Assembly (NCBI GenBank): GCA_030762895.1
Contig: CM061064.1
Location: 134,237,402-134,301,401 of the forward strand
Direction: 5' to 3'
DNA from: Sophora flavescens
Taxonomy: Eukaryota; Streptophyta; Magnoliopsida; Fabales; Fabaceae
DNA: 64,000 nucleotides
Below the pieces are notes generated by a model. The model was not told the origin of the DNA, searched no databases, and saw nothing but the letters and a program-made list of their open reading frames with translations. The position numbers and the translations under genes were made by a program. Of this stretch, positions 1-11,111 are shown in pieces; the stretch's first letter is position 1; each line of letters opens with the position of its first letter.

Positions 1-903
1 TTGCAACTTCGTCAGACAGTGAGCGTTCAAGAATGAAACACACCTTGCACGAGCTCTACCGTAACATTCCACCAAGCTCATGTTGTTGATATAGCCATCG
101 ATCTGAGATTAGTGAAGCAAAAAGGGTGTCTATGGATGGTCCCTTGATGCGACCGCAATATTGCAGTTGTACCGGTGCCCGCATCCGCATCACACCGTAA
201 TTGTGGAGATAATTGCATTCACAAGTAACAGCCACAATAGAACCGCATTACTACCACAACAGGACACTGCAACAGCCACATCACACCGCAACACACTGCA
301 ACACGGTTCTCAATCCCTTTACATTCGACTTTTCTTTCAAAACAAAACATTTCAGACCCCAAAATGCATTCAGACCTGAAAAATAATTGTACCCTTATCC
401 ATTTTCTTCAATCTCGCCTTTCCAACTTGTAGATCTATTGACCATGACTCTCTACCTCAGGCCCTCATCTGTGTTGTTATGCCTCTGCCTCCCTTTCGAT
501 CTACTATGGTTGGAGGCTTGATTGTAGATATGGGTGGTGAAAGATTGGAATGGGTTGCTGACTTTCTAATTAAGAGGGTGAAAGGTTAGAGCTTGGGTGG
601 GGTTGGGTTACGGTGGTCTGTAATCTACAGTAACGAAGGGGTGCTCTAAATTGAGGGTGTGCATATTTTGGGAGAAACAAAATTCTAGAAGCATCCTACA
701 GGTTGAGGGAGAGGAGATTTAGTGTTAAAAAAAATACTAAATACTAGTGGGTATACTTTGTATGTGGGGTTGGGTGGGTTTGAGTTACGGGAAGTGTAAA
801 GAATGGGTCAGTTTTTTAGTGTTAAAAATATGGTGGGCCTACAAATAATTGAGATTTGAGTGGGTTAGATAAATTTGGAAATGAAAAAGGGAAATTTGAA
901 GAA
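1..903. other. Unclassified intergenic DNA
   Basis: No gene or complete element is recognised. The stretch at about 150-300 is rich in accgcaa/gcatccgcat-type words. These resemble the GC-rich ends of the hAT-type element at 40814-42336, so a decayed relative is possible, but no terminal repeats or target duplication are visible. The remainder is AT-rich and featureless. The only ORF (161-379, 72 codons) has no recognisable domain. Confidence 0.4.
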
Positions 904-934
904 CTAGTTGAGAGACCCGTGCTTAGCACGGGTC
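904..934 (-). mobile_element. Probable Helitron 3' terminus
   Basis: Read on the minus strand, a perfect 9-bp hairpin (GACCCGTGC, loop TAA, GCACGGGTC; plus positions 914-934) is followed after 6 nt by CTAG, and the next host base is T. A GC-rich hairpin just before a terminal CTRR, with insertion against T, is the established signature of a Helitron 3' end. The 5' TC end was not found. It should lie at higher coordinates, perhaps before 2687, so the element boundary and its cargo are unproven. Confidence 0.45.
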
Positions 935-2076
935 CGTAAGATAGTATTTACGATATAATCTATTTATAATTTATTAAAATTCACCCTAAACATAATATTA
1001 AGACACATCAGCTACTCTAATGACACCTATACCAATTTCTTACACGTATGCTCAGAAGGCTACGTGGCTCTATCTCTTTGCAAATTGTTATCCTTTCTTA
1101 AACTTACTAAACAGATACAAGACCCACTAATAACAACAAAACCATGTACGATTTGGCTCAAAAGAGATGCCGCCAGCGAGCAAAAAACTAAAGCGCATGT
1201 ATAATGGAAATCGATGGGTTAAGACAATTTGCGAGTCAGAGTTATACGGACCACCTAAAATGGATTCCGACTTAAGCGGGAGTTCTCCACCAAAGGGATC
1301 TGAAAGGGTGAATGGAACTGCAGCTACTTTGGGTGATGTCAAATGTCATAGCGTTGCTTCGACGATAACCATATGGCCGCTGGTGGTAGCTGCTTCGTTT
1401 CAGACAACACCGACACATCCATATGCATCTCACCACCATCGCCAAACCATGATTCAATGCTGCAACAATTGGCGGTCAGATTGGGTGGTTGTTGTGTATC
1501 CGTCGGCGGCAGCGTGGGCTGATTCCCCCTTTGCTTCATCCCAGACCTCGCCTTCGGCAAGCCCCTATGAAATGAGACCCAGCAGTGTCAACTAAGAACC
1601 TACGAATTTACTCATTGGCGGCGTCACAGTCATCAGCATCGTTACTGCCATTGACAAACATGTTTCACAGCTGCAACGAGTAGCACTTGAACCCGTGGTC
1701 CTTGCAGATACGTCGGCATCGGCGTCCGCCTGCAAATTCCCCCTTTGGTTCATCCCAGCCGTCGCCTACGGCATTCACCTCTGAAAGGAAACCGAAAAGT
1801 GGCAGCGAAGAACCTGCTAATTGACCCATCCAATGCTTCGAGATCCTCTTGGAGTTTACATCACTCGAGAACTAGGTCCTTTCGAATCTTCACACGCTTC
1901 ATCACTCTCTCTCTCTCCGAGTTTTTGTTTCTCAGCATATTTTCTTTGCCCAAAATATTTTGTTTGATAGGTATGTTTAGTGTGAAAATATTTTCAATTA
2001 AATGGATGCATTCTATAGCCATTACCCTAAAAAAATCAAACAAAAATGTTATTAAGCTACAATAACTACCCTAAAT
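935..2076. other. Possible Helitron interior, no recognised gene
   Basis: If the terminus at 904 is real, this is the 3' part of the element body. It has overlapping ORFs on both strands at 1127-1595 (71 to 142 codons) that match nothing I recognise and lack consistent codon structure. No Rep/helicase motif is visible, so any Helitron here would be non-autonomous. The phrase ttcatcccag..cc..cggca occurs twice (about 1535 and 1751), suggesting a short diverged duplication. Confidence 0.3.
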
Positions 2077-2511
2077 TTGAATAAAAACCAAATATCAAAG
2101 CAAATTGAAACCACATTTATAATTGAGTTTCTTCATTGTCATTGTGTCATGAACAACAACATATTGTTTCCCTTCTATGGCTACAAAAATCTGACCACCA
2201 AAATAGCCAGACTAAAGAGGCGCATAAAGATGGCTATGAACAAGGGAGGGCTAAAATTGAAGTCTCACCAAGACATGCTTCTTTGGCTTGGTTGGGTTTC
2301 TTCTACTATGATGAACTTTTTAGCAGCTCTTTTCTTTATTTTATTTTTACTTTATTCAGACCTCCTATGGCTATTCACAGAAGCAGAAGATCAACGTATG
2401 CAGAAACAAGCTGAATACAGACAAGCAAGGTATCTAAGGAGACATTTGCTTAATTCTAGAAGGAATTCTACCGTCCCTCCAAATAAAGGTATTTATCTGT
2501 CATTCATTTAA
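2077..2511 (+). CDS. Unrecognised ORF with one membrane-like segment
   Basis: A 144-codon open frame that I cannot assign. The middle is basic (IARLKRRIKMAMNKGG). It is followed by one hydrophobic stretch at about residues 72-101 (AALFFILFLLYSDLLWLF) and a charged, Arg/Gln-rich tail (EAEDQRMQKQAEYRQARYLRR). This could be a single-pass membrane topology. A splice-donor-like AAAG|GTATTT lies near 2486, so the true exon may end before the stop. It lies between the probable Helitron 3' end and the first LTR, so it could be captured gene sequence. A chance ORF is also possible; nothing independent supports expression. Confidence 0.25.
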   Translation: MNKNQISKQIETTFIIEFLHCHCVMNNNILFPFYGYKNLTTKIARLKRRIKMAMNKGGLKLKSHQDMLLWLGWVSSTMMNFLAALFFILFLLYSDLLWLFTEAEDQRMQKQAEYRQARYLRRHLLNSRRNSTVPPNKGIYLSFI

Positions 2512-2686
2512 ACTTTTGATTTATTTGAAGATATACGATTGGAAGCTCAACATCATTCATATTAATTTCAACCATGCACATGTAAACCCTAATCATTTTT
2601 CATAGCCATTTTTCGAAGGTGCATAGGGGGACTATCTAAGATTTTGGAGCTATTGTTTCACCTTACAAGGAAAGACCAACTCTTCG

Positions 2687-5600
2687 TGTAACACCTTGTT
2701 TTTTTTTTTACTGTTTTCAAGGTTTTTACCGTTTTGTTGTTTTTGCTGTTTTTAATGTTTTTCAATTATCGGTAGAATTTTAATTGTTCATAATTTTTTT
2801 ATATTAGATCTAGAAAATGATTTTTAATAAAATAAAATCATAGTTATACTCTACTTTATGGTAGAAGCTTACGGTAAAAATTTGGGTTTAAAACTCAAAC
2901 GAAACACGGTCTGCGTTTTCACTGACAGTAAGATTTTACTGGTCAGAAAACTTAATTTTGACCCGTGAACGAAACTGTTTAGGTTTATATTTTATTTCCA
3001 ACCATAGTGGTTATTTTGAAAATTTTCAAAATAAATAAGTTATTATGAGTTATTCAGGCGAATACTCGACGATCGGGGATCGACGGAATCGAGAACGGAG
3101 GTACAAAGACAAAACCCAACCCCAGACGGATAGGAACAATGACTCATTTGTGATGACTCTAGGGGGTGAGTCATAGGGGTTAGTCACCATGCATTAAATA
3201 CATGTAATGATGACTTTTTAACTACAAGTTTGCCATGACACCAAATTACTCCTTGGACCCTTTTCTCCCTAGGAAGCTCACGGCCACACCTTCAAAAGAC
3301 ACACTTGGCATTTCATTTTGCTCATTTGGTTCATTTTCTTCATTTTTCTCACCAAAAACTCTTAAGTCTTACACTTGATTGACAAAGGAAGTATAAGTTA
3401 TTGTTGGTTTCTTCAAATTCCAAAGGTAGATCCTTGTGATTTATGATCATATCTTCCTTTCCTTTCACAACTTTTCTTCAAATCTCAAGTTTTTACAAAT
3501 TTCAAATTCTTAGATCTAGAACTTCAAAAATCATAGAAAAATCCTTTTAATGTGATTCCAATTTCTATGATCTTCATATGACTTCTATTTTCATTATCCA
3601 AAAGCTTGAAAAATTTGGATATTTTGAGCTATTTTTTTTAGAGTTGACCGAACCATGCTCAAAATGGGTTTGGTAGTTTTCTTCATTTTTAACTTGTTGT
3701 TTTGTTGATGATTCATGGCTAGGTTTTGGTTGTGCAAAATCTTGAGTTCTAGGTGAACATCATCCTCTTCTTGCTTGAGTATCAAGTGGTCAACAGAGGT
3801 ATGGGGGAGATTACCATCATCCTACCTTAGGGTAGACATGTTGATGGTTTACTTAGTGTTATTTAGTGTAAATGGTCTTATAAATTATAAGTATATAATT
3901 TGTGTAATTTATTGGTTTATATGTGTGTGATCCTCTTAGAGGGATTGATTGATGTTTGTGTTTGTGGTAGAATTACTATTGATGCTGAATATGATTATAT
4001 GATGCATGACTACATGAGAAAATTATATAAATCACTTTTTTAGGCCATTCGGCCTTGGCTGTTTAAAAGGGTTCCATGATGTGCTAAATTGTTTGAATAA
4101 TTTTTATGAGAAGTAAATGAATATATAAGAATATAGAAATTGGTTTGGATTGATTTGGATGTGTATATTGAAAGTTATGGATTTATGAGTCCTTAGGGAC
4201 TAAATTGAAATTTCTGAGAATTTCAGTGGCTGCACTGAAATTCGTGTTCTTGAATGTTAATATTGTAGTCCTTGATGAGACAAAACCATAGAAATTGGTT
4301 TGGTGTTAATTGGATTAATACATAAAAAGTTATAAGCTTTTTAGTGAAAAAGGACCTTTTTGCAATTATTGACAAATATTTGGGGCAGAAAAGTGATTTC
4401 TGGGAAATTAGAGGGCAACTGAAAAATATTTCTAAAGAAGTTGGTTTGGTGTGATTTGGAGTTATAAATAAAAAGTTATAAGGTTTTAAGTGAAAAAGGA
4501 CTATTTTGTAATTAATGGAAGTTTAGGGACTAAAATGAAATTTTCGAAAATTAAAGTAATTGGACAGTTAGAAACTGTTTTTCATGTTTATAAAACTGTT
4601 CTAAAACTCAAAAATGAGTTTTGGACGGTTTGAGTGTAAAATCGTTGAAAAATGATTTACGTGATTTACAAAATTAACGACGTTCGGTCAAATTTTAGGA
4701 ATTTTGTATAAATGATGTAAAATCGGTGTTTCAACTTTTTCACATGAGTAATATAACTTAGGAGAATAAGGCATTTGAGGTGAAGAACCATATCTTTAAA
4801 ATTTTGGCTTTTTAAGCCTAAATTAAGTAAAAAGTGACAAAACCGTTGTTTAACGTTTTAAAGATTTTTGAGGAAATGTTTTGAAGAAATTGATACCTAA
4901 GCATCTTTGAGGGATATTACTCTTGAAAATGGATTTGATTTTATATAAAGGTTTTGGTTTTAAGCCAAAAGGATCTTTGTCTTCCAAGACGAGATTTTAC
5001 TGTAAAATGTAAAAACCTAAGTTAAGAATGACTTAGTGAAAATACGAACGTAATAATTTATGACGTGGGGTGGAACACAACCTTATGTCATAAAGTATGG
5101 ATAATTTATTATCCATATTCCATAAAATTTAATGGACTCAGAATGATTTGTTTTATTGAAAGCCAAAGAAAAAGGCTCAACTAGAAAAGTACACAGGAAT
5201 AAATAATTGGACCTATGTTCCAATCTCATAATGTGCTAGGTCTCGTAATCAAGTATTCTAAGAAAACTTTGCACAAAGATGAAATGTTACTTGAGAACTT
5301 TAGCTTTATGAATAAGTACCTATGATTCGGACTTAAGGACATCTAGCATCTGTTACAGTACGTTGAAAAGATTCTGATGGAACCAAACTATGTCATCCGA
5401 TGGATAGACGAGAAGAACGCATTTCCGGCAAAGTTTGCCTAAACACAGTGAAACTATGTTCTGTAAGGCCGTTGTGCCTAGGAGATCGAGCTAACACTTT
5501 AATGTGGATGCGAATTTCGTAGTGACGATCTATTGATGCTTGGGGGTGTCGGGGTATGAAATACTCATAACGGCCCAGTTGGTTGCTCTTATGTGGCATG

Positions 5601-6470
5601 GTGATCTTGCAATACATCGACATACTCTACTTGACACTGTATATTTTCTGGTAGTGTAGGATGTTCCCGAAAAAGTCAATGTGCACGTTGAAGACTCTGG
5701 ACACATTCTATTGCCCAAGGCTGGCGTAGTCCAGAACAATCCTCCGAACCACTCTCTCCGACTGTTTGTTAAAACCATGGTATAGGGGATCAGAGGGCAT
5801 TCCTTGAGTCTTAGATGTCTCTTATCTAGGAAAAGCAGTGCCTTGTGATTATGTTGTTGTGAGACATTATTATTTCTCTTGTGATGGATGGTATAACTGT
5901 TTATTGATATTGGTGCGTACCTGTGTGTCGTACCACTGCATGTCTGCGTTAAGTGTAAGATGAACGGAAATCTCACCTCATTTCTGTATTCTCTGGTTTG
6001 ATGTTTTCTATCTTGCGTTGGACGAAGATGATGACAACACTGTTTCTCCATCACATCCTGTTGGAGTTTGAGCGTACTGGGAGACATGGACACAGTCTCG
6101 AGGGCTTTAGTATAATGGATTTTTCTCAGTATTTTGTGTCTGGCCAGTCTCGTGTCTATGTTATATTTTGTGGAGCTATGTCTCTAAAGATATTATTATT
6201 ATAAACATATTTCAGTCTTGTTATTTACTGGCGTTGGTATTTCCGCCTTCTTTCTGAATATGTATGACTGATAATACTTGGAACTTGGTTTGTATAATAT
6301 TGATGCATAAGTTGATTTTGTATGTTAAAGACTATGTATGGTATTATTGCGAAAGAGAAAAGAAAAAAAAGTAAACCAGTATTTTTGGCAAAATAACTAT
6401 TTTCCGTTTTACTCGGTCTTATAAAAATAGAAATGTCACAGACAATGTAGCACCCGAGAAGGGTGCTACA
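2687..6470 (+). repeat. 5' LTR of Tekay-like gypsy element G1
   Basis: A 3784-bp LTR. It starts TGTAACACC and ends GGTGCTACA (TG..CA, short inverted ends) and is followed after 5 nt by a Met-tRNA PBS. Its U3 shares blocks with the Z LTRs (47324-50366) and the solo LTR (58771-62151), including the hairpin block at 2921-2946 and the gactct-agggggtgagtcat block near 3160. A long minus-strand ORF (5530-6093) inside it has no recognisable domain and is probably fortuitous. No matching 3' LTR is present: the LTR at 25376 belongs to another subfamily. Confidence 0.85.
2921..2946 (+). promoter_or_regulatory. Conserved inverted-repeat block in U3
   Basis: ACTGACAGTAAG followed by ATTTTACTGGTCAG folds as CTGAC-AGTAA / TTACT-GGTCAG, with one bulged base. 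Equivalent blocks occur in the other gypsy LTRs of the window (25564-25584, 37602-37630, 47108-47134, 50158-50182, 58954-58979). The position (about 230 bp into the LTR in G1) and the conservation across subfamilies suggest a cis-element; the function is unknown. Confidence 0.45.
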
Positions 6471-6475
6471 TTATT

Positions 6476-6487
6476 TGGTATCAAAGC
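6476..6487 (+). other. Primer binding site, initiator tRNA-Met type
   Basis: TGGTATCAAAGC follows the LTR end by 5 nt. It differs by one base from the usual plant TGGTATCAGAGC complementary to the 3' end of initiator tRNA-Met, which is the normal primer of Tekay/Del chromoviruses. Confidence 0.8.
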
Positions 6488-6643
6488 TAGCCAAGCCTGT
6501 TAGGATTTGTGGTTTAGGTCTGTCTTTGTTTGTACTGTGTGTTCTCTGTGTGCTTTTGGTATTATTTCTGGAAGAAATGATATTTTTGGGGTGAGTTTAT
6601 TGTAATCTGCATGACTAATTGATTTTGGTCTTGCGGGATTATA

Positions 6644-7696
6644 ATGGCTCATGGCGGAGGAACTACGGCTATGAATGCAGCGGTGAGAGCAATGTCACAA
6701 ATGACTGCCGCGTTTGTTCAACGCGAGGAAAGGGGTGCTGAAAGCAGAGGACTGGATGAATTTTTGCGTAGAAATCTGACGGAATTCAGAGGTGAGTTCA
6801 AGCATGAGAAAGTTGAACTGTGGATTCAATCTTTGGAAAAGATTTTTACTGCAATGAGGTGTACTGATAATGACAAGGTTACTTATGTTGCCTACATGCT
6901 GGTGGACGATGCTGAGAATTGGTGGAGAGGAGCTCGCCAAGTTCTTGAGCATGATCAACAAGAGGTGCATTGGGAAGCTTTTTGTAGGAAGTTTCTGGAG
7001 AAGTACTTTCCGGCAAGTGCCAGAGATGCTAAAGAAATGGAATTTCTATAGCTGAAGCAAGGCAGTATAACTGTTGCTGAATACGGCACCAGATTTGAAA
7101 TCCTGTCAAAGTTTTCTGCCTATCTGAGTGACAATCCACATGAAGGGTGGAAGTGTCGCAGATTCGAAGGAGGATTTCGATATGAACTGAAAGAAGTAGT
7201 AGTTCCAATGGAAATATATGTATTTCCGAGGCTGGTGGACAAGTGTAGACAGATAGAGGATTTGAAGGCGAGTCGTGATGCTAATCAACAGAGTTATGGA
7301 CCATCTGGGTTTAATAGGGGAAACTACAAGAATAACAATCGATTCCAGAGGAAGCCATACAATAGGCCACAAGGTCAGTAGCAGTTCCAACAACGATCTT
7401 TTGGTGGAAGCAGTGGAGGTGCTGGTTCATCTAGGAGTGTGGACGATCTAATACAGAAATGCATGAAGTGTGGCATGGGTCATGCAACCGAAGACTGCAA
7501 GATTACGAGAATCATTTGTTTTAAGTGTGGACAGCCTGGACATGTTGCTAGAAATTGTAGACGATCTAATACAGAACCTTCGGTCAACAATGTGCGAGCT
7601 GCAAGGCCTAGAGCTGGAGGAAGAGTTTATACAATGAGTGGTACTGAGGCCTCTCATAATGATGATCTGATTCAGGGAGTGTGTCATATGAGATAA
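6644..7696 (+). pseudogene. gag: gag of G1, two nonsense codons
   Basis: Capsid/nucleocapsid polyprotein of a Ty3/gypsy element. The reading frame begins at ATG 6644 and runs through the retrotransposon gag core (ENWWRGARQVL, FCRKFLEKYFPASARDAKEMEFL). It is broken by TAG at 7049-7051 (probably a former Glu codon) and TAG at 7379-7381 (probably a former Gln codon), then ends at 7696. Beyond the second stop lie two zinc knuckles: CMKCGMGHATEDC (CX2CX3HX4C) and CFKCGQPGHVARNC (classical CX2CX4HX4C). A short repeat, gacgatctaatacaga, flanks the knuckles (about 7443 and 7561). The family normally has one uninterrupted gag or gag-pol frame, so this copy is dead. Confidence 0.9.
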
Positions 7697-7736
7697 ATCT
7701 TTAACTGTACTGTTTGATTCAGAGTTTATACAATGT
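7697..7736 (+). pseudogene. Deleted protease active site (scar)
   Basis: Between the gag stop and the RT frame, a shifted frame reads TVLFDS, the beginning of the aspartic protease active site (normally DSGAT), and then jumps to the C-terminal protease half (LGLPVSSLPFDLTI at the start of the next ORF). The Gly-Ala-Thr part and the flap region are missing, and the reading frame changes here, so a small deletion removed the catalytic loop. Confidence 0.65.
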
Positions 7737-9477
7737 TTGCTAGGATTACCTGTGTCTTCTTTACCTTTTGACTTGACTATATCTACTCCTACTGCTAAAC
7801 CTGTTTTGACTACTACAGCTTGTTTGAATTGTGTTATCTTTGTAGAAGATAGGAAATATTTGGTTAATTTAATATGTTTGACTCTTTCTCAAATAGATAT
7901 GACACTAGGAATGGATGGGTTATGTTCTAATCATATCTTGTTAGACTGTGCCAATAAATCCTTAATTTTTCCTAAGGATGAGATTTCTGGATTTTTGTCT
8001 GCTAACCGAGTAAAAGCTTCTTTGAGAGAGGGAGCTCAAGGATACATGTTACTGTTTTCCTTAGACGTCAAGAGTGAGATTGACTTACAGTCCATACCCG
8101 TCGTCAATGAGTTTCTCGAAGTTTTTCCTGAAGATGTACCTGGACTACCGCCTATTCGAGGCATTGAGTTTGCGATTGATCTGGTACCGGGCTCTGGACT
8201 GATATCCATGGCACCATACCGTATGTCGCCATCAGAGCTAGAAGACTTGAAGAATCAAATAGTGGAACTGATGAGGAAAGAATTCATAAGACATAGTGTA
8301 TCACCCTGGGGAGCTCCAGTTTTGCTTGTGAAGAAAAAGGATGGAACTTCTCGCTTATGTGTAGATTTTCGTCAGTTAAACAAAGTGACGATTAAGAACA
8401 AATATCCACTACCGAGGATTGACGATTTAATGGATCAATTGTGTGGAGCAACAATTTTCTCAAAGATAGATTTACGATCTGGTTATCATCAGATTTGTGT
8501 GAAGGCAGAGGATATCCCGAAGATAGCGTTTCGAACACGCTATGGGCATTATGAGTATCTTGTGATGCCGTTCGGAGTGACGAATGCACCTGCTATATTC
8601 ATGGATTACATGAACATGATTTTTCGTCCTTATCTAGATCAGTTTGTCGTTGTCTTTATAGACGACATTCTAATCTATTCTCCTAATTCAGAGAAGCATG
8701 CTGAACATCTCAGTATGGTTCTCCAAATCTTAAAAGAGAAAAAGTTATACGCGAAACCCGAAAAGTATGAATTTTGGTTAGATGAAGTTCTATTTTTAGG
8801 ACACGTTATCTCGAATGAAGGTATCGCAGTGGATCCGTCAAAAGTTGAAGCTGTTCTAAAATGGGAGAGACCAAAGACGGTTGCAGAAATTCGTAGTTTC
8901 GTAGGTTTAGCTGGATACTATAGGAGATTCATCAAGGGATTCTCCAAAATAGTAGGACCTCTTACCCAACTAACGCGAAAAGACCAAGCGTTTGCGTGGA
9001 CTGAAGCGTGCGAGGAAAGTTTCCAAGAGTTGAAGAAAGGGTTGACTACTTCACCTGTGTTAGTATCACCTGACCCTAAGGAATCTTTCGAGGTATACTG
9101 TGATGCTTCACATCAAGGTTTAGGGTGTGTGATAATGCAAAACCGGAAAGTGGTAGCTTATGCTTCAAGACAATTGAAGGTTCATGAGAGGAACTACCCA
9201 ACGCATGACTCGGAGCTAGCGACTGTGGTTTTTGCACTGAAAATCTGGAGGCATTATTTGTATGGAGCAACGTTCAACGTTTTCAGTGATCACAAAAGCT
9301 TGAGGTACTTGTTTGATGAAAAGGAGCTCAATATGCGACAGCGACGTTGGTTGGAATTTCTGAAGGATTACGATTTCCAACTACAGTATCACCCTGGGAA
9401 AGCAAATGCAGTAGCGGAAGAATGCGGGCTAAGTCATCTGCTATCGTATGCAGTTCAGAGAAGAATGTGGAAGATGG
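7737..9477 (+). CDS. pol: Reverse transcriptase-RNase H of G1 (truncated pol)
   Basis: Copies element RNA into DNA in cytoplasmic particles. Order within the frame: C-terminal protease remnant (residues 1-90), RT (about 140-330, with CVDFRQLNKVT, SKIDLRSGYHQI and the catalytic FIDD box near residue 307), connection (about 370-430) and RNase H (about 445-565). RNase H shows D in YCDAS, E in DSELA and D in FSDHK. The usual fourth residue in VADALS is lost here (VAEECG). The insertion of AthM after 9477 ends the element. The frame runs on to 9530, but its last 17 codons come from the AthM LTR. No integrase of this copy follows directly. It is very close to the intact family consensus but cannot function alone. 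Confidence 0.92.
9473..9477 (+). repeat. Target-site duplication of AthM (left)
   Basis: gatgg lies directly before the LTR start TGTTGAGTCA and is repeated exactly at 22304-22308 after the other LTR. A 5-bp duplication is standard for Ty3/gypsy integrases and proves that one insertion event joined the two flanks. Confidence 0.9.
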
Positions 9478-10310
9478 TGTTGAGTCACCGGCAAGTGTAC
9501 CGGGTCGTCGTAAGTAATAAAACACGGTAAGTAATTACCGAGGTCGGACACAGGGATTGAGCTACCAATTCTTCCAATTTGCAAGGAGTTCGATACATTT
9601 GACCAAGTAAAAGCAAGTGGTTGTGGAGAGAGAGAAAATAGGATCGCAATTCGAATCGACAAATCAAATAAAGATATAGTATTAAAATCTGGAATTAAAC
9701 ATCTAAGGTCACAAATCCACCTACCCAATCATGCATAGTACCCAAGTGATGATGATTCCCTCCCTAAGTTCAATTACACTGTCAACCAGGACCCCCAAAT
9801 TCTCCTAATGACACTATCGTGCTCAATAGGACGTATTCAACGGTTGAGTTAATTACTTATTAGGTCTCATAACCCAATCGTCGAACTCTATTAAATCTTG
9901 TTCCCTATAAGGTTGCACTGATCTCCTACTCACTCGTGCAATATTCAATCAATGATCCCAATTCAAGTTCTAAACGTGAATTGCCTATCAAGCCTCATCA
10001 CGTTAACTAGTCAATCATCCATGCTTATGATCAACGCAATAAATTCAAAATTGGAAAACATGAATTGAGGTAAAGGAGAGAAACATACATCACATCGAAC
10101 GCTACACCGCCATGGGTGGTTTCATTGATCCCTTAGACAAGGGAATTAGCTCCTCATGCTTGTAACAAGACACAAACAATTGGAGTTCATCATGATTGTA
10201 AAACAAGAAAAGAAAATAGGGAGACGCAGCTCCAGAGAACAAGGATTTGTCTCACAAAACTGATCTAAAAACAAGTGGTGAACAAAAAGTTTTCCAATCT
10301 GACCTAAAAC

Positions 10311-10322
10311 AGCCTATAAATA
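10311..10322 (-). promoter_or_regulatory. TATA-like box of the AthM LTR
   Basis: The minus strand reads CCTATTTATAGGCT directly downstream of the paired-motif array, in the position expected for the LTR core promoter. The matching copy is at about 21721-21735. Because the word is nearly palindromic, its orientation is not diagnostic. Confidence 0.45.
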
Positions 10323-10330
10323 GGGGTTCT

Positions 10331-10645
10331 AGTTCGCGCCCGCTCGCGGGGCGAGCAAGCTCCCGTGAGGCAAAATTCAGTTTTGGCTCCATCCTGATTT
10401 GAATGCTCGCGAGACGAGATGGTGATTCGCAAGGCGAGACAGAGAGGGTGACATTTCTGGCATAGTCAGGACTTCATGATTCGCGAGACGAGACATAGAG
10501 GGTGACATTTCTGGCACAGTCAGGTCTTCAGGCTTGCGAGGCGAGATAGTGATTCGCGAGGCGAGACAGAAAGGGTGACTGTTGCTGTTCAGGTTGGTCT
10601 TCAGTCTCGCGAGGCGAGATCCTGTTTCGCGAGGCGAAACTTCCA
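10331..10645 (-). repeat. Paired TCGCGAGGCGAG motif array (LTR copy)
   Basis: About nine copies of TCGCGAGGCGAG or one- to two-base variants. They are mostly arranged as pairs 8-10 bp apart, inside a degenerate repeat of about 75 bp (..gacagagagggtgacatttctgg..). The core CTCGCGAG is self-complementary. The array sits immediately upstream of the LTR TATA-like box in element orientation. The same array occurs at 21745-22052 in the other LTR, and a third version lies in the internal region at 18028-18240. Confidence 0.8.
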
Positions 10646-10646
10646 G

Positions 10647-10651
10647 AATTG
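10647..10651 (+). repeat. Target-site duplication of AthP (left)
   Basis: aattg precedes the AthP LTR start and is repeated at 16276-16280. The uninterrupted target is visible in the other AthM LTR as ttccagaattgcttttcc near 22050. Confidence 0.95.
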
Positions 10652-10865
10652 TGATAGTGTGATTTTACATCATGTTTCCTGTACACTTTTGCATGCATTT
10701 TTCATATAGATTAGGCATTCTTTATTTGATTTTAGTTAGTTTTTCCCTTGGAACGGGTGAAGCGGTTTCTTGGTGTTGTTTTGCAGGAATTTAAGGAAAA
10801 TTGCTCAGAATTAGCCTTGATGGAGCTTGGATGAAATAGAGCTTGAAAAGTGAAGAAAATGAGCC

Positions 10866-11095
10866 AAGCAGAGCCCATCACGGCCATGATCAAGAAAACT
10901 AAGAAGATTGAAGGCAAAATTCACAAGCTGTCACGGCCTAGCCGTGATAACCATCACGGCCGTGACAGGCCAGGCAGAACCGATCACGGCCTAGCCGTGA
11001 TGAGGCTCACGTCCGTGATGCTCCAAATTTGAAAGCGCTCCCACTCCAAAACACGTCACGACCTGGCCGTGATGGCCATCACGGCCATGACGCGT
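10866..11095 (+). repeat. Paired TCACGGCC/GGCCGTGA palindrome array (5' LTR)
   Basis: Repeated units of TCACGGCCTAGCCGTGAT, a 2-5 nt spacer, then ATCACGGCCGTGAC, each half nearly palindromic. Units lie at about 10867, 10928, 10983 and 11057. The array ends 8 bp before the TATA box at 11104. The corresponding 3' LTR array is at 15171-15366, and an internal array is at 13318-13520. Most differences between copies are C/T or G/A, as expected from methylated-CpG decay. Confidence 0.85.
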
Positions 11096-11102
11096 GGCCT
11101 CT

Positions 11103-11111
11103 CTATAAATA
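11103..11111 (+). promoter_or_regulatory. TATA box of AthP 5' LTR
   Basis: CTATAAATA directly follows the palindrome array and is the best core-promoter match in the LTR. The equivalent site in the 3' LTR is at 15377-15385. Confidence 0.6.

Larger units (their letters stand above)
9478..10651 (-). repeat. AthM 3' LTR, distal part
   Basis: Matches the LTR at 21091-22303 nearly base for base, but contains about 205 bp (roughly 9563-9768) missing from that copy. It is cut at 10651 by AthP and resumes at 16281. On the plus strand it starts TGTTGAGTCA, the complement of the LTR end that abuts the PBS in the other copy. Confidence 0.9.

Noticed and set aside
5530..6093. 187-codon minus-strand ORF in the G1 5' LTR
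   Set aside because: Antisense to the element, no recognisable domain, and inside an LTR. Length alone is weak evidence.
6476..6487. tRNA-like matches at the primer binding sites
   Set aside because: They are 11-18-nt complements of tRNA 3' ends used as primers, with no cloverleaf; not tRNA genes.
10850..11032. ORF across the palindrome array, also 15146-15328
   Set aside because: Its translation is only the repeat motif read through (DHGLAVM type), and it falls in the LTR upstream of the TATA box.
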